The notes beneath the pieces were generated by a model. It did not search any database and was not told the DNA's origin. It saw only the letters and a program-made list of their open reading frames with translations. The position numbers were made by a program, and so were the translations under genes. This document shows positions 1 through 7,434 of a stretch of 64,000 bases of DNA, piece by piece. How positions within the stretch are numbered: position 1 is the first letter of the stretch; each line of letters opens with the position of its first letter. Where the stretch lies: the NCBI GenBank assembly GCA_002413045.1, contig DHWF01000028.1, forward strand, positions 1 to 64,000. Reading direction: 5' to 3'. The DNA comes from Chloroflexi bacterium UBA5189 (GTDB lineage Bacteria; Chloroflexota; Limnocylindria; Limnocylindrales; CSP1-4).

Positions 1-261
1 ATCCTCGGCATCGACGAGCTCTCCGAGGAGGACAAGACGACGGTTGCTCGCGCCCGGCGGCTGCAGCGCTTCGCCAGCCACCCGATGTTCGTCGCGGAGG
101 TCTTCACCGGCCGGCCCGGCAAGTACGTGCCGATGAAGGACACCGTCGCGTCGTTCAAGGAGATCCTCGAGGGCAAGGCGGACACCCTGCCCGAGCAGGC
201 GTTCTTCCTCGCCGGGACCATGGATGACGTCCGGGAATCCGCCGCGAAGCTGGCCGGCTGA
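1..261 (+). CDS. atpD: F1F0 ATP synthase subunit beta, C-terminal part
   Basis: This is the C-terminal 86 residues of the catalytic beta subunit of the F1 ATPase; the reading frame is open at the left edge, so the 5' part lies outside the window. The segment carries typical AtpD tail features: [12 protein letters not shown], then [17 protein letters not shown], and an ending with [13 protein letters not shown]. The helical C-terminal domain contacts the gamma shaft. The gene is followed after 4 bases by atpC, the usual order at the end of an atp operon. Assignment is by family recognition and is very secure. Confidence 0.97.
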   Translation: MLGIDELSEEDKTTVARARRLQRFASHPMFVAEVFTGRPGKYVPMKDTVASFKEILEGKADTLPEQAFFLAGTMDDVRESAAKLAG

Positions 262-265
262 CCGG

Positions 266-694
266 ATGCCGATCCTGCTGGAGATCGTGACGCCGGAGAA
301 GCTCGCGTACAGCGACACGGTCGATGCCGTGGTGCTCCCCGGCGCCGACGGCGAGATGGGCGTCCTGCCCCACCACGCTCCGCTGCTCGCAACCCTCGGG
401 ATCGGCGAGCTGCGGATCCGCAAGGGCGGCGAGGAGGACCACTTCGCGATCGTCGGCGGCTTCGTCCAGGTCCGGCCGGACAAGGTCGTGGTCATGGCCG
501 AGACGGCCGACATGGCCTCGGAGATCGACCTCGAGAAGGCCCAGGAGGCGCGCCGCGAAGCCGAGCGAGCCATCGAGGCCGGCTTCCACGAGGGCGCCGA
601 CCTGGCCCTGGCCCGGGCCTCCCTCCAGCAGGCACTGTTGCGCATTCGTGTCGCCGAGCGCCGGCATCGCGAGGGTCCGCGCAGGCGGGTCTAG
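266..694 (+). CDS. atpC: F1F0 ATP synthase subunit epsilon
   Basis: This encodes 142 residues, the usual size for epsilon, the small stalk subunit that couples and inhibits F1. The N-terminal beta-sandwich shows LEIVTPEKLAY, then PGADGEMGVLPHHAPLL, the hallmark of the family, and GGFVQV. Residues from about 90 onward form the helical hairpin (DLEKAQEARREAERAIE). I start at the ATG at 266, since the protein then begins MPILLEIVTPE as in relatives; an in-frame ATG at 224 would overlap atpD and add an unrelated stretch. The arginine-rich tail is a little unusual. It is the last gene of the atp operon. Confidence 0.95.
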   Translation: MPILLEIVTPEKLAYSDTVDAVVLPGADGEMGVLPHHAPLLATLGIGELRIRKGGEEDHFAIVGGFVQVRPDKVVVMAETADMASEIDLEKAQEARREAERAIEAGFHEGADLALARASLQQALLRIRVAERRHREGPRRRV

Positions 695-754
695 GACATC
701 CTCGGCGCAAGATGCGAGTCACACATGAGGTTGCCCGCCCGTTGACACGATCTG

Positions 755-2098
755 ATGGCTGACGCCCGACCGTTCCACTGGGAGTACGACGCGCCCAGCG
801 TTGCCCGGGAGCGCTACCTCGTGACCGGCGGCACGCCGCTCGAGGGCACGATCCGGGTCAGCGGCGCGAAGAACGCGGCCCTAAAGATGCTCGCCGCCGC
901 GACCCTCACGGGGGAGCGCTGCCGGTTCAGCAACGTGCCCGAGATCGAGGACGTCCGGGCGATGACCGAGACGCTGTCGGACCTCGGGGTTGTCGTCGAC
1001 CATCCGGAGCCGAACGTCTACGAGGTCTCCGCGGGCGACGTCGACTGGCTGTTCGTCCCCCTCGAGGCCGCGGCCAAGATGCGCGCCAGCTTCATGCTCC
1101 TCGGGCCGCTCCTGTCCCGGTTCGGCGAGGTGGTGATCAGCAACCCCGGTGGCGATCGGATCGGGCGGCGCCCCGTCGATCTCCACGTCGACGCGATGCG
1201 CGCCATGGGCGCCACCATCGACTACCGCTACGGCTACTACTACGCCAAGTCGAACGGCAAGCTGCGCGGCGCCGAGATCCGCTTCCCGGTCGTCTCGGTG
1301 ATGGGCACCGAGAACGCGATGCTCGCCGCGACCCTGGCCGATGGGCAGACGGTGATCCGCCCCGCCGCCCAGGAGCCGGAGGTGGACGACCTGATCGCGT
1401 TCCTCCAGAAGATGGGCGCCGACGTCGAGCGGACGTATCCGGACACGATCGAGATCAACGGCAAGCGCCGGCTCCGCGGCGCCGACCACACGGTCATGCC
1501 GGACCGTATCGAGGCGGGCACGTTCGCGATCGCCGCCGGCGTGACCGGCGGGCACATCACTCTCGAGGGCGCCGACTGCGACACGATGAACGCGCTCGTC
1601 GAGGTGCTGGGCCGCGCCGGGCTGTCGGTCAACTGCGAGACCGGGCGCATGGAGGTGGACGCGCGCGCCCTCGGACCGGGTGGCGTGAAGCCGGTCGATG
1701 TCGCGACGGGCCCGTATCCCGGCCTGGCGACCGACATCCAGCCGCCGACGACGGTGCTGCTCACCCAGGCGACCGGCGATTCGCGCGTCCACGAGGCGAT
1801 CTTCGAGGACCGCCTCGAGTGGACCGGCGAGCTCGCCAAGATGGGCGCCCGGATCGACCTGAAGGGTCCCCAGGACGCGATCATCCATGGCCCCGCGAAG
1901 CTGCGCGCGGCGAGCGTCGAGATCTCCGACCTGCGGGCCGGCGCATCGCTCATCCTGGCCGCCCTGGCGGCGAAGGGCACCTCGTCGATCGGTGGTGCGC
2001 ACCACGTCCGGCGCGGGTATGAGAACATCGAACGGAAATTCCTGGACCTCGGCGCCAGGATCGAGCGCGTCCAGGAAGGGGTCAGCACGCCCGCATGA
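755..2098 (+). CDS. murA: UDP-N-acetylglucosamine 1-carboxyvinyltransferase (Cys-to-Asp form)
   Basis: This 447-residue protein matches the EPSP-synthase-like MurA family, which transfers enolpyruvate from PEP to UDP-GlcNAc as the first committed step of peptidoglycan synthesis in the cytoplasm. Visible motifs are [10 protein letters not shown] near residue 36 (UDP-GlcNAc contact), [10 protein letters not shown], and [10 protein letters not shown] near the C-terminus. The catalytic loop reads [15 protein letters not shown]: the cysteine of the usual PGGC loop is Asp134 here (codon 1154-1156). In known MurA proteins that substitution keeps activity but prevents fosfomycin alkylation. There is a roughly 20-residue N-terminal extension before the conserved GGTPLEG. 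Its stop overlaps the next start as ATGA, suggesting translational coupling with mreB. Confidence 0.96.
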   Translation: MADARPFHWEYDAPSVARERYLVTGGTPLEGTIRVSGAKNAALKMLAAATLTGERCRFSNVPEIEDVRAMTETLSDLGVVVDHPEPNVYEVSAGDVDWLFVPLEAAAKMRASFMLLGPLLSRFGEVVISNPGGDRIGRRPVDLHVDAMRAMGATIDYRYGYYYAKSNGKLRGAEIRFPVVSVMGTENAMLAATLADGQTVIRPAAQEPEVDDLIAFLQKMGADVERTYPDTIEINGKRRLRGADHTVMPDRIEAGTFAIAAGVTGGHITLEGADCDTMNALVEVLGRAGLSVNCETGRMEVDARALGPGGVKPVDVATGPYPGLATDIQPPTTVLLTQATGDSRVHEAIFEDRLEWTGELAKMGARIDLKGPQDAIIHGPAKLRAASVEISDLRAGASLILAALAAKGTSSIGGAHHVRRGYENIERKFLDLGARIERVQEGVSTPA

Positions 2099-3099
2099 AT
2101 ATCGGCATCGATCTCGGCACGGCCAACGTCCTGGTGCACGTCGAGGGCAAGGGGATCGTGATCCAGGAGCCGTCCGTGGTCGCGGTCGACGACGACGGGC
2201 GGATCCGGGCCGTCGGCGAGGACGCGCGCGAGATGATCGGGCGCACGCCGGGCAACATCCACGCGATCCGGCCGATGAAGGACGGCGTCATCGCCGACTA
2301 CGTCATCACCGAGGCGATGCTCCGGTTCTTCATCAACAAGGCCATGGCGGGCCGGATGCGGATGCGGCTCAGCGGGCCGGTCGTGATGATCTCGGTGCCG
2401 GCGGGCGTGACCTCGGTCGAGAAGCGCGCGGTCAAGGACGCGGCACTCAAGGCCGGCGCCCGCGAGGCATACCTGATCGAGGAGCCCCTCGCCGCCGCCA
2501 TCGGTGCCAACGTGCCGATCTCCGGTCCGTCCGGGAACATGGTGATCGACATCGGCGGCGGCACGAGCGAGGTCGCCGTGATCGCCCTCGGCGGGATCGT
2601 CGTCTCGACCTCGCTGCGCGTGGGCGGGAACCGGTTCGACGAGTTTATCGCCTCGTACATCCGCAAGAAGTACAACCTCATGATCGGCGAGCGCACCGCC
2701 GAAGAGGTCAAGATCACCATCGGAACGGCGCTCCCGCTGGAGCGCGAGCTGTCGATGGAGGTCCGGGGCCGCGACCTGATCGCCGGCCTGCCGCGAACCA
2801 TCCCGATCACCTCGTCGGAGGTCATGGAAGCCATCGAGCTGCCGCTCCAGCAGCTCGTCGCCGCCGTTCGGCACGTCCTGGAGCAGACGCCACCGGAGCT
2901 GTCCAGCGACATCATCGACAAGGGCATGGTCATGTCCGGCGGTGGCGCGCTCCTTCGCAACATCGACAAGCTGCTGACCCAGGTCACCGGCGTCCCGTGC
3001 CACGTCGCCGAGAACGCCCTGAACTGCGTGGCGCTCGGCACCGGCGAGGCCCTCAAGCACTACGACTTCTTCAAGAAGTCGCTCGTCCAGAGCATCTAG
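2095..3099 (+). CDS. mreB: MreB/Mbl-family cell-shape actin homologue
   Basis: A 334-residue actin-fold ATPase that, in the family, polymerises under the membrane and guides peptidoglycan synthesis. Motifs seen: phosphate-1 [10 protein letters not shown] at residues 4-13, phosphate-2 [14 protein letters not shown] near 156, the [10 protein letters not shown] hinge, and the adenosine motif [11 protein letters not shown] near 280. Length is close to the usual 330-345. Gene order atpC-murA-mreB resembles the Bacillus atp-murAA-mbl neighbourhood, so it may be closer to Mbl than to the mreBCD gene; no mreC or mreD follows. The start ATG at 2095 overlaps the murA stop by four bases. Confidence 0.93.
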   Translation: MNIGIDLGTANVLVHVEGKGIVIQEPSVVAVDDDGRIRAVGEDAREMIGRTPGNIHAIRPMKDGVIADYVITEAMLRFFINKAMAGRMRMRLSGPVVMISVPAGVTSVEKRAVKDAALKAGAREAYLIEEPLAAAIGANVPISGPSGNMVIDIGGGTSEVAVIALGGIVVSTSLRVGGNRFDEFIASYIRKKYNLMIGERTAEEVKITIGTALPLERELSMEVRGRDLIAGLPRTIPITSSEVMEAIELPLQQLVAAVRHVLEQTPPELSSDIIDKGMVMSGGGALLRNIDKLLTQVTGVPCHVAENALNCVALGTGEALKHYDFFKKSLVQSI

Positions 3100-3110
3100 G
3101 AAGCGCCACG

Positions 3111-3857
3111 CTGAGCGAGCGCGCGGCCGACCGCCCGTCCGACGGCGCGCGCGCGTTCGTCGACCTGCACTGCCACACGTCGGCGAGCTTCGACTCGCTG
3201 GCCGCGCCCGGCGCCGTCGTCCGGGCCGCCGCCGCTCGCGGCCTGACCCATCTCGCGATCACCGACCACGACAAGATCGACGGCGCGCTCGCGGGCCAGG
3301 CATTGGCGGAGACCGAGGCGCCCGGCCTGCACGTGATCGTCGGCCAGGAGATTCGGACGCCTGCGGGCGATCTCATCGGCGTCTTCCTCCACGAGGCGAT
3401 CCCGCCGGGGCTCTCGCCCGCCGAGGCGGTTGCTGCCGTGCACGCCCAGGGCGGGCTGGTCGGTATCGCCCACCCGTTCGATCGATTCCGCGGCTCGGTC
3501 GGGAAAGGCGATGCGGGCGCGCTCGATGCGCTGGCTGCCTCGGTCGATTGGATCGAGACGTGGAACGCCCGGCTCATGGTCGGCGATGGCAACGGGCGAG
3601 CGGCGGCGCTTGCCGCGCGACTCGGCGTGCCCGGCGTCGCCGTATCCGATGCGCATACGACGATGGAGGTCGGGATCGCCTCGACGATCATGCGTGGCGA
3701 CCCCTCGACGCCCGCCGGCCTGCGTGCCGCGCTTGCCGGCACGCTCGAGCTCGTGATTGGCCGCGCGTCGGCCTACGTTCGCCTCATCACGCCCGCGGCG
3801 ATGCTGATCCAGCGCGCGCGAGGGCGCGGCCGTGTCCGGCCGCCGGTGGGCGCCTGA
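3111..3857 (+). CDS. PHP-domain metal-dependent phosphoesterase (probable CTG start)
   Basis: A 248-residue PHP-family protein; relatives such as YciV hydrolyse 3',5'-nucleoside bisphosphates or short RNA ends. Metal-binding motifs are VDLHCHTSASFDS near the N-terminus, AITDHDKIDG, GIAHPFDRF and VSDAHTT. The frame contains no ATG, GTG or TTG between the upstream coding region and VDLHCHT. The best start is CTG at 3111, preceded by AGGAAG (3098-3103) at 7-base spacing, overlapping the mreB stop. The stop TGA shares its A with the ATG of the next gene (TGATG), so it is probably in one operon with mreB. The substrate cannot be read from the sequence. Confidence 0.85.
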   Translation: MSERAADRPSDGARAFVDLHCHTSASFDSLAAPGAVVRAAAARGLTHLAITDHDKIDGALAGQALAETEAPGLHVIVGQEIRTPAGDLIGVFLHEAIPPGLSPAEAVAAVHAQGGLVGIAHPFDRFRGSVGKGDAGALDALAASVDWIETWNARLMVGDGNGRAAALAARLGVPGVAVSDAHTTMEVGIASTIMRGDPSTPAGLRAALAGTLELVIGRASAYVRLITPAAMLIQRARGRGRVRPPVGA

Positions 3858-4981
3858 TGGCTGACGAAGCGCCTCCGCCGCCGTCGACACCGCCCGCCGA
3901 GCAAACGCCGCCCGCCTCGGAGCCGGCGCCCGGCGAGTCCGAGGTCCGGGCGGACCAACTGTCCCTCGTTGCCCGGCTCCGCCAGCCGCGCACGATCATC
4001 TCGCTGGTCCTGCCGATCCTCCTGCTCGCCCTCTTCGCGAAGAGTCTGCCCGGCTTCAAGCTCGAAGAGCTGCCCGGCAAGATCCTCGGCTCGAACCCAT
4101 GGCTGCTGATCGCGGCATTCGTGATCTTCTACGCCGGCTTCCCGCTCCGCGGGCTGCGCTGGGCGATGCTCGTCCATCGGACCGGCTTCCCGCTCACGGT
4201 TCGCGACTCGACCGAGATCATCTTCCTGTCGTGGCTGGTCAACTGCCTGGTCCCGGCCAAGCTCGGCGACGTGTATCGGGCGTATCTGCTCAAGATCAAC
4301 AGCCCCGTGTCGCTGTCGCGAACCTTCGGCACGGTGTTCATCGAGCGCATCCTCGACCTGTTCGCGATCGTCGTCCTGGGGCTTGCCGCCGGCTTCGTGT
4401 CGTTCCGGAGCGGCCTGCCGTCGGACGTGCAGATCGTGTTCCTGATCGGCGTCGTGTTCGTGCTGGTGCTGGCCGGCGGCCTGCTGACCATGCGCAACTT
4501 CGGCCGCCGGATCATCACGCGGCTGCCGCTTCCGCACCGCGTCCTCGAGTTCTACGACCGGTTCGAGGAGGGCGTCTTCGCCTCGATCGGGCTGTCCGCG
4601 CTGCCGCGCCTTGTCATCGTGACCGGCCTCATCTGGGGCACCGAGGCGATGCGCCTGTATCTCGTCGTGGAGGCCCTCGGGCTGCCCGGCGTGCACCTCG
4701 GGATCAGCGGGGCGTTCTTCGTGGCCCTGTCCGCGTCGCTGCTCACGGCCGTGCCGCTCACGCCGGCGGGGATCGGGTTCGTGGAGACGGGTGTCGTCGG
4801 GCTGTTGACGCTGGTGTACGCCGTGTCCAACACCGACGCGCTCGCGATCACCCTCGTCGACCGGGCGATCAGCGTCCTCTCGATCATCATCCTCGGCTCG
4901 ATCTTCTACGCGATCTCGCCGAAGCGGCGCGGCATGGGCGTGCGCATGGCCGAGCCCCCCAGCGCGCCGGCGGCCGCCTGA
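3857..4981 (+). CDS. Lysylphosphatidylglycerol synthase TM-region / UPF0104 flippase-like membrane protein
   Basis: A 374-residue integral membrane protein. The first 45 residues are a Pro/Glu-rich cytoplasmic tail, followed by about eight hydrophobic segments. Family signatures include PLRGLRWAMLV near 100, NCLVPAKLGDVYRAY near 133, TVFIERILDLFAI near 160 and PLTPAGIGFVETG near 305. This pattern belongs to the MprF/AglD/YbhN membrane domain family (LPG_synthase_TM). There is no C-terminal aminoacyl transferase domain, so it is not a full lysyl-PG synthase; members of this stand-alone type are suspected lipid or glycolipid transporters. It is coupled to the PHP gene by TGATG and ends just before a hairpin at 4996-5023. 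Confidence 0.85.
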   Translation: MADEAPPPPSTPPAEQTPPASEPAPGESEVRADQLSLVARLRQPRTIISLVLPILLLALFAKSLPGFKLEELPGKILGSNPWLLIAAFVIFYAGFPLRGLRWAMLVHRTGFPLTVRDSTEIIFLSWLVNCLVPAKLGDVYRAYLLKINSPVSLSRTFGTVFIERILDLFAIVVLGLAAGFVSFRSGLPSDVQIVFLIGVVFVLVLAGGLLTMRNFGRRIITRLPLPHRVLEFYDRFEEGVFASIGLSALPRLVIVTGLIWGTEAMRLYLVVEALGLPGVHLGISGAFFVALSASLLTAVPLTPAGIGFVETGVVGLLTLVYAVSNTDALAITLVDRAISVLSIIILGSIFYAISPKRRGMGVRMAEPPSAPAAA

Positions 4982-4995
4982 GGCTCCGGAATCGA

Positions 4996-5023
4996 AACGG
5001 CCCCCGGTTTGCCGAGGGCCGTT
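4996..5023. terminator. Hairpin between convergent genes
   Basis: An 8-bp perfect stem (AACGGCCC at 4996-5003 with GGGCCGTT at 5016-5023) closes a 12-base loop between the stops of two convergent genes. There is no clean T-tract on either side, so it could be a bidirectional terminator or only an mRNA 3'-end stabiliser. Confidence 0.5.
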
Positions 5024-5041
5024 CGTGGGACCGAAGGGGTG

Positions 5042-5518
5042 TTACGGGTGGCTTGGCGCGTGGGAACCGGCGCCGGCGACCGCGGCTTCCGCCTTGGTGA
5101 GCCCGGCGACAACGGCCGCGCCCGCGGTGTTGAGGCCCTTCCACGCCGGGGCGTCATTCGAGGTCGGGTTGTTGGTGATTGCGTTGCCGGCCTTCGCCAG
5201 CCCGGCCTGCGCCGCGGCGAGTGCGGCCGCAGGTGCGTCCGACGGGCTCGCGGGAGCGTCGCCGCTCGCGACCGTGGTCGAGGCCGAGCCTGCGCCCGCA
5301 GCGACGGCCAGGCCCTTCGCGGCAGCTGCCGCGCCGGCCCAGATCGCACTGACGGCCTTCGCCGAGCCCGCATGGGCGGCGGCGATGGCAGCGTTCGCAG
5401 AGATGGTGCTGCCCGCCGCAGTGAGCGCGCTCGACTTGTCGGCCAGGCTGACGGAGGCCGTCAGCGCAAGGGCTGCGACCGCGGCGATGGATGCGCGGGC
5501 GACGGTGTCGCGTTTCAT
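5042..5518 (-). CDS. Secreted alanine-rich low-complexity protein
   Basis: A 158-residue protein starting MKRDTVARAS, with a clear Sec-type signal: basic N-end, hydrophobic core AAVAALALTASV, then probable cleavage after ASVSLA near residue 26. The mature part is about 40% Ala with Gly, Ser and Thr and no cysteine, and alternates helix-like Ala runs with AAAKGLA, KAGNAITNNP and AWKGLNTAGA. I chose the ATG at 5518 because AGGAGGA lies just upstream (5525-5531) and the product then begins with the signal peptide. I recognise no family. It could be a surface or spacer protein. It is divergent from the XRE regulator at 5787. Confidence 0.75.
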   Translation of the reverse strand: MKRDTVARASIAAVAALALTASVSLADKSSALTAAGSTISANAAIAAAHAGSAKAVSAIWAGAAAAAKGLAVAAGAGSASTTVASGDAPASPSDAPAAALAAAQAGLAKAGNAITNNPTSNDAPAWKGLNTAGAAVVAGLTKAEAAVAGAGSHAPSHP

Positions 5519-5786
5519 CGGCAGGAATCCTCCTGATCGTGGCCGGCCCGCTGGCGTCCGCCGCACGACCGGCTCGTGGGTGTACTGACACAACGATCCA
5601 ATGGGGTGGCGCGTTAGGCGCTGTGGGTGAAGGTTCCGCACCGGTTATCCACTCGGCTCCGAACCAGACCCCGCCGGACCGCACCGGATCGGTCGCCGTT
5701 CGCGTCGCCGGTTGCCGCCGTTTGGCGAGGTCCCATGTACGAACGGGGGATATGGTCCGAATCGGGGTCCACCGAACATTCTGGGC
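5519..5786. other. Divergent intergenic region, 268 bp
   Basis: The region separates the secreted protein gene (-) from the XRE gene (+) and contains the AGGAGGA ribosome site of the former. I see no convincing sigma70-type promoter, tRNA or long repeat. It is the natural place for promoters of both genes and possibly for autoregulation by the XRE protein. Confidence 0.4.
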
Positions 5787-6338
5787 ATGACCCGTACCAA
5801 CGGCCGTGCCTTCAACGAGTGGCTGCGCGCCCAGCTGAAGGCCAAGAAGATGTCGCAGCGACAGCTCGCCCAGCAGTCGGGCGTCGACCATTCGACGATC
5901 TCGCGACTGGTGCGCGGCGACCGCATGCCCTCGCTCGGAACCGCCACGAAGCTCGCCCGTGGCCTCCGGGAGCTCGGCGAGAACGACGACGGGCCGCAGT
6001 ACCTCGGCCTCATCGGTGGCGGTGTCCAGAACCCCACTGCCCGCATCGAGTACGCCCTCCGAGCCGACGAGGCGCTGAGCGAGGCACAGGTGCGCCAGGT
6101 CATGGAGTACTACCTCGCGGTCCGGATGCGTCGCATGGGCACCACCTTCCAGGGTGAGAGCAACCACTTCCAGCGGGTCGAGAACGGTCGTCACGAACAA
6201 CGCCCGCTCGCACCGGCCGTCAACGGACCGATCGTCTCCCGCCCATCGCTCGTCTCGGGCGGCAGCAGGGTCGCGATGGAGTCTCGACCGCAGACGGCAC
6301 CTCGACTTCGTCCCGTTCGGTCATCGGACGGGTACTGA
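5787..6338 (+). CDS. XRE-family helix-turn-helix regulator
   Basis: A 183-residue protein with an N-terminal HTH_3 domain (residues about 8-65): FNEWLRAQLKAKKMSQRQLA, then SGVDHSTISRLVRGDRMPS as turn and recognition helix. After it comes EYALRADEALSEAQVRQVMEYY, probably a helical dimerisation piece, and a basic, disordered tail from residue 130. I start at the ATG at 5787 (MTRTNGRAF), since the upstream in-frame codons look non-coding. A strong terminator follows. It is divergent from the alanine-rich secreted protein gene, which is its most likely neighbour target; that is inference. Confidence 0.88.
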   Translation: MTRTNGRAFNEWLRAQLKAKKMSQRQLAQQSGVDHSTISRLVRGDRMPSLGTATKLARGLRELGENDDGPQYLGLIGGGVQNPTARIEYALRADEALSEAQVRQVMEYYLAVRMRRMGTTFQGESNHFQRVENGRHEQRPLAPAVNGPIVSRPSLVSGGSRVAMESRPQTAPRLRPVRSSDGY

Positions 6339-6391
6339 CCCAGCACACCAGAGACCGGGGGCGTCCTCCACGCCTTCGGCAACAGGGGCAG

Positions 6392-6430
6392 GCGAACGCC
6401 GGCGCTCGGGGCGCCGGCGTTCGCATTTGT
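6392..6430 (+). terminator. Strong intrinsic terminator-like hairpin after the XRE gene
   Basis: A perfect 14-bp stem (GCGAACGCCGGCGC at 6392-6405, complement at 6411-6424) with a 5-base loop TCGGG is followed by ATTTGTGG. It sits 54 bases after the XRE stop and before the convergent GT87 gene. The stem is unusually long and GC-rich; the T run is short, so it may act in both directions. Confidence 0.75.
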
Positions 6431-6564
6431 GGAGGCCGGCTGACGCGCTGAGGACCACCCACCCTCCAGCCGACCCACGCCCACTTCGTGTGCGACTGTC
6501 GGCCTGCGGGCACGCTCCGCCGTGCGCCAACCGCCACGAACCGGCGCTCCCAAAGCTGCTCTCT

Positions 6565-7434
6565 TTAGGGGCGGCGCTGCGCAGCCCAGGCTTGGGCTTG
6601 GGTGCGGAGGGGGCTCCAGGCTGAGACGGCGAAGGCGGCGGTGAGCATCGCCAGGCCGACGAGCCAGAGGACGGGGAGACCGAGCATTGCGGCGACCGGG
6701 AGCGTCCAGGGGCGGTTCGTGCGGGCGCCCCAGATGACCACTAGTGCAGCGGCCGGTAGGCGCACGAGGAGCGGGATCGGGACCCAGTAGGCGCTGCCGA
6801 CGTCGGGGGAGACGCCGGTCGCGAGGACGTAGTCGATCCACGCCTTCCAGAGGCCAGGTGCGAGGACGAACGCGATCACCGAGATCACCGCGGTCACGCC
6901 GATCGCGGTGGCGAGGCGGCGCCACTCCCCTCGCGCGACGAACCACAGCAGCCCCACGCCGACGGTCGGCTTCGTGAGCAGCGGGATGGCCCACAAGCCG
7001 GGCCGCCGCAGCGAACCGACCACCGCGGCGCCGAGCAGCACGTGGATGTTGCCGAGGTACAGATCCGATGCGACCACCGGGATGACCAGGAACAACAGCG
7101 CGAACGGCCCCGTGAGCCACAGCAGGGCAAAGCCGATCAGGAGTGTCCAGATCGCCTCGAACACCGGGAACGGCAGGTGCCCGAGCACGGAGAAGAACAG
7201 GGCCGCGGGCGGCGGATAAGTGAACGCGTCGGTAGTGGCGATCGGGCGGGTATACGGATTGGCGAGGTCGACGACCCAGTACGCATGCGCGTCGCCTGCC
7301 GGGACGGGGCGGAAGATCGTGAACAGGACCAGCACGACCACGAACGCGACCCGCAGCGCGCGATCGAGCAGGCGACGATTGCGCCGGAGGATCGTCAGCA
7401 TCGGCAGGCCGGGGCGGAGCGACGCGGCGGTCAC
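6565..7434 (-). CDS. GT87/DUF2029-family membrane glycosyltransferase
   Basis: A polytopic GT-C fold protein of 289 residues. GT87 members use polyprenyl-phosphate-linked sugars on the outer membrane face; characterised ones are actinobacterial alpha-mannosyltransferases. Family marks are FTYPPPAALFF after the first external loop, LYLGNIHVLLG and LLTKPTVGVGLLWF. About eight hydrophobic segments are visible. The start is GTG at 7434, overlapping the upstream stop as GTGA; an ATG at 7401 is the alternative. The LLTK-GVGLLWF-EWR block closely matches the tandem genes at 28.4-31 kb, so they share a recent ancestor. Sugar donor and acceptor are unknown. Confidence 0.85.
   Translation of the reverse strand: MTAASLRPGLPMLTILRRNRRLLDRALRVAFVVVLVLFTIFRPVPAGDAHAYWVVDLANPYTRPIATTDAFTYPPPAALFFSVLGHLPFPVFEAIWTLLIGFALLWLTGPFALLFLVIPVVASDLYLGNIHVLLGAAVVGSLRRPGLWAIPLLTKPTVGVGLLWFVARGEWRRLATAIGVTAVISVIAFVLAPGLWKAWIDYVLATGVSPDVGSAYWVPIPLLVRLPAAALVVIWGARTNRPWTLPVAAMLGLPVLWLVGLAMLTAAFAVSAWSPLRTQAQAWAAQRRP

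Noticed and set aside
736..760. A TTGACA box just before murA as promoter
   Set aside because: A -10 at proper spacing would fall inside the murA coding region, so it would not serve murA from the chosen start.
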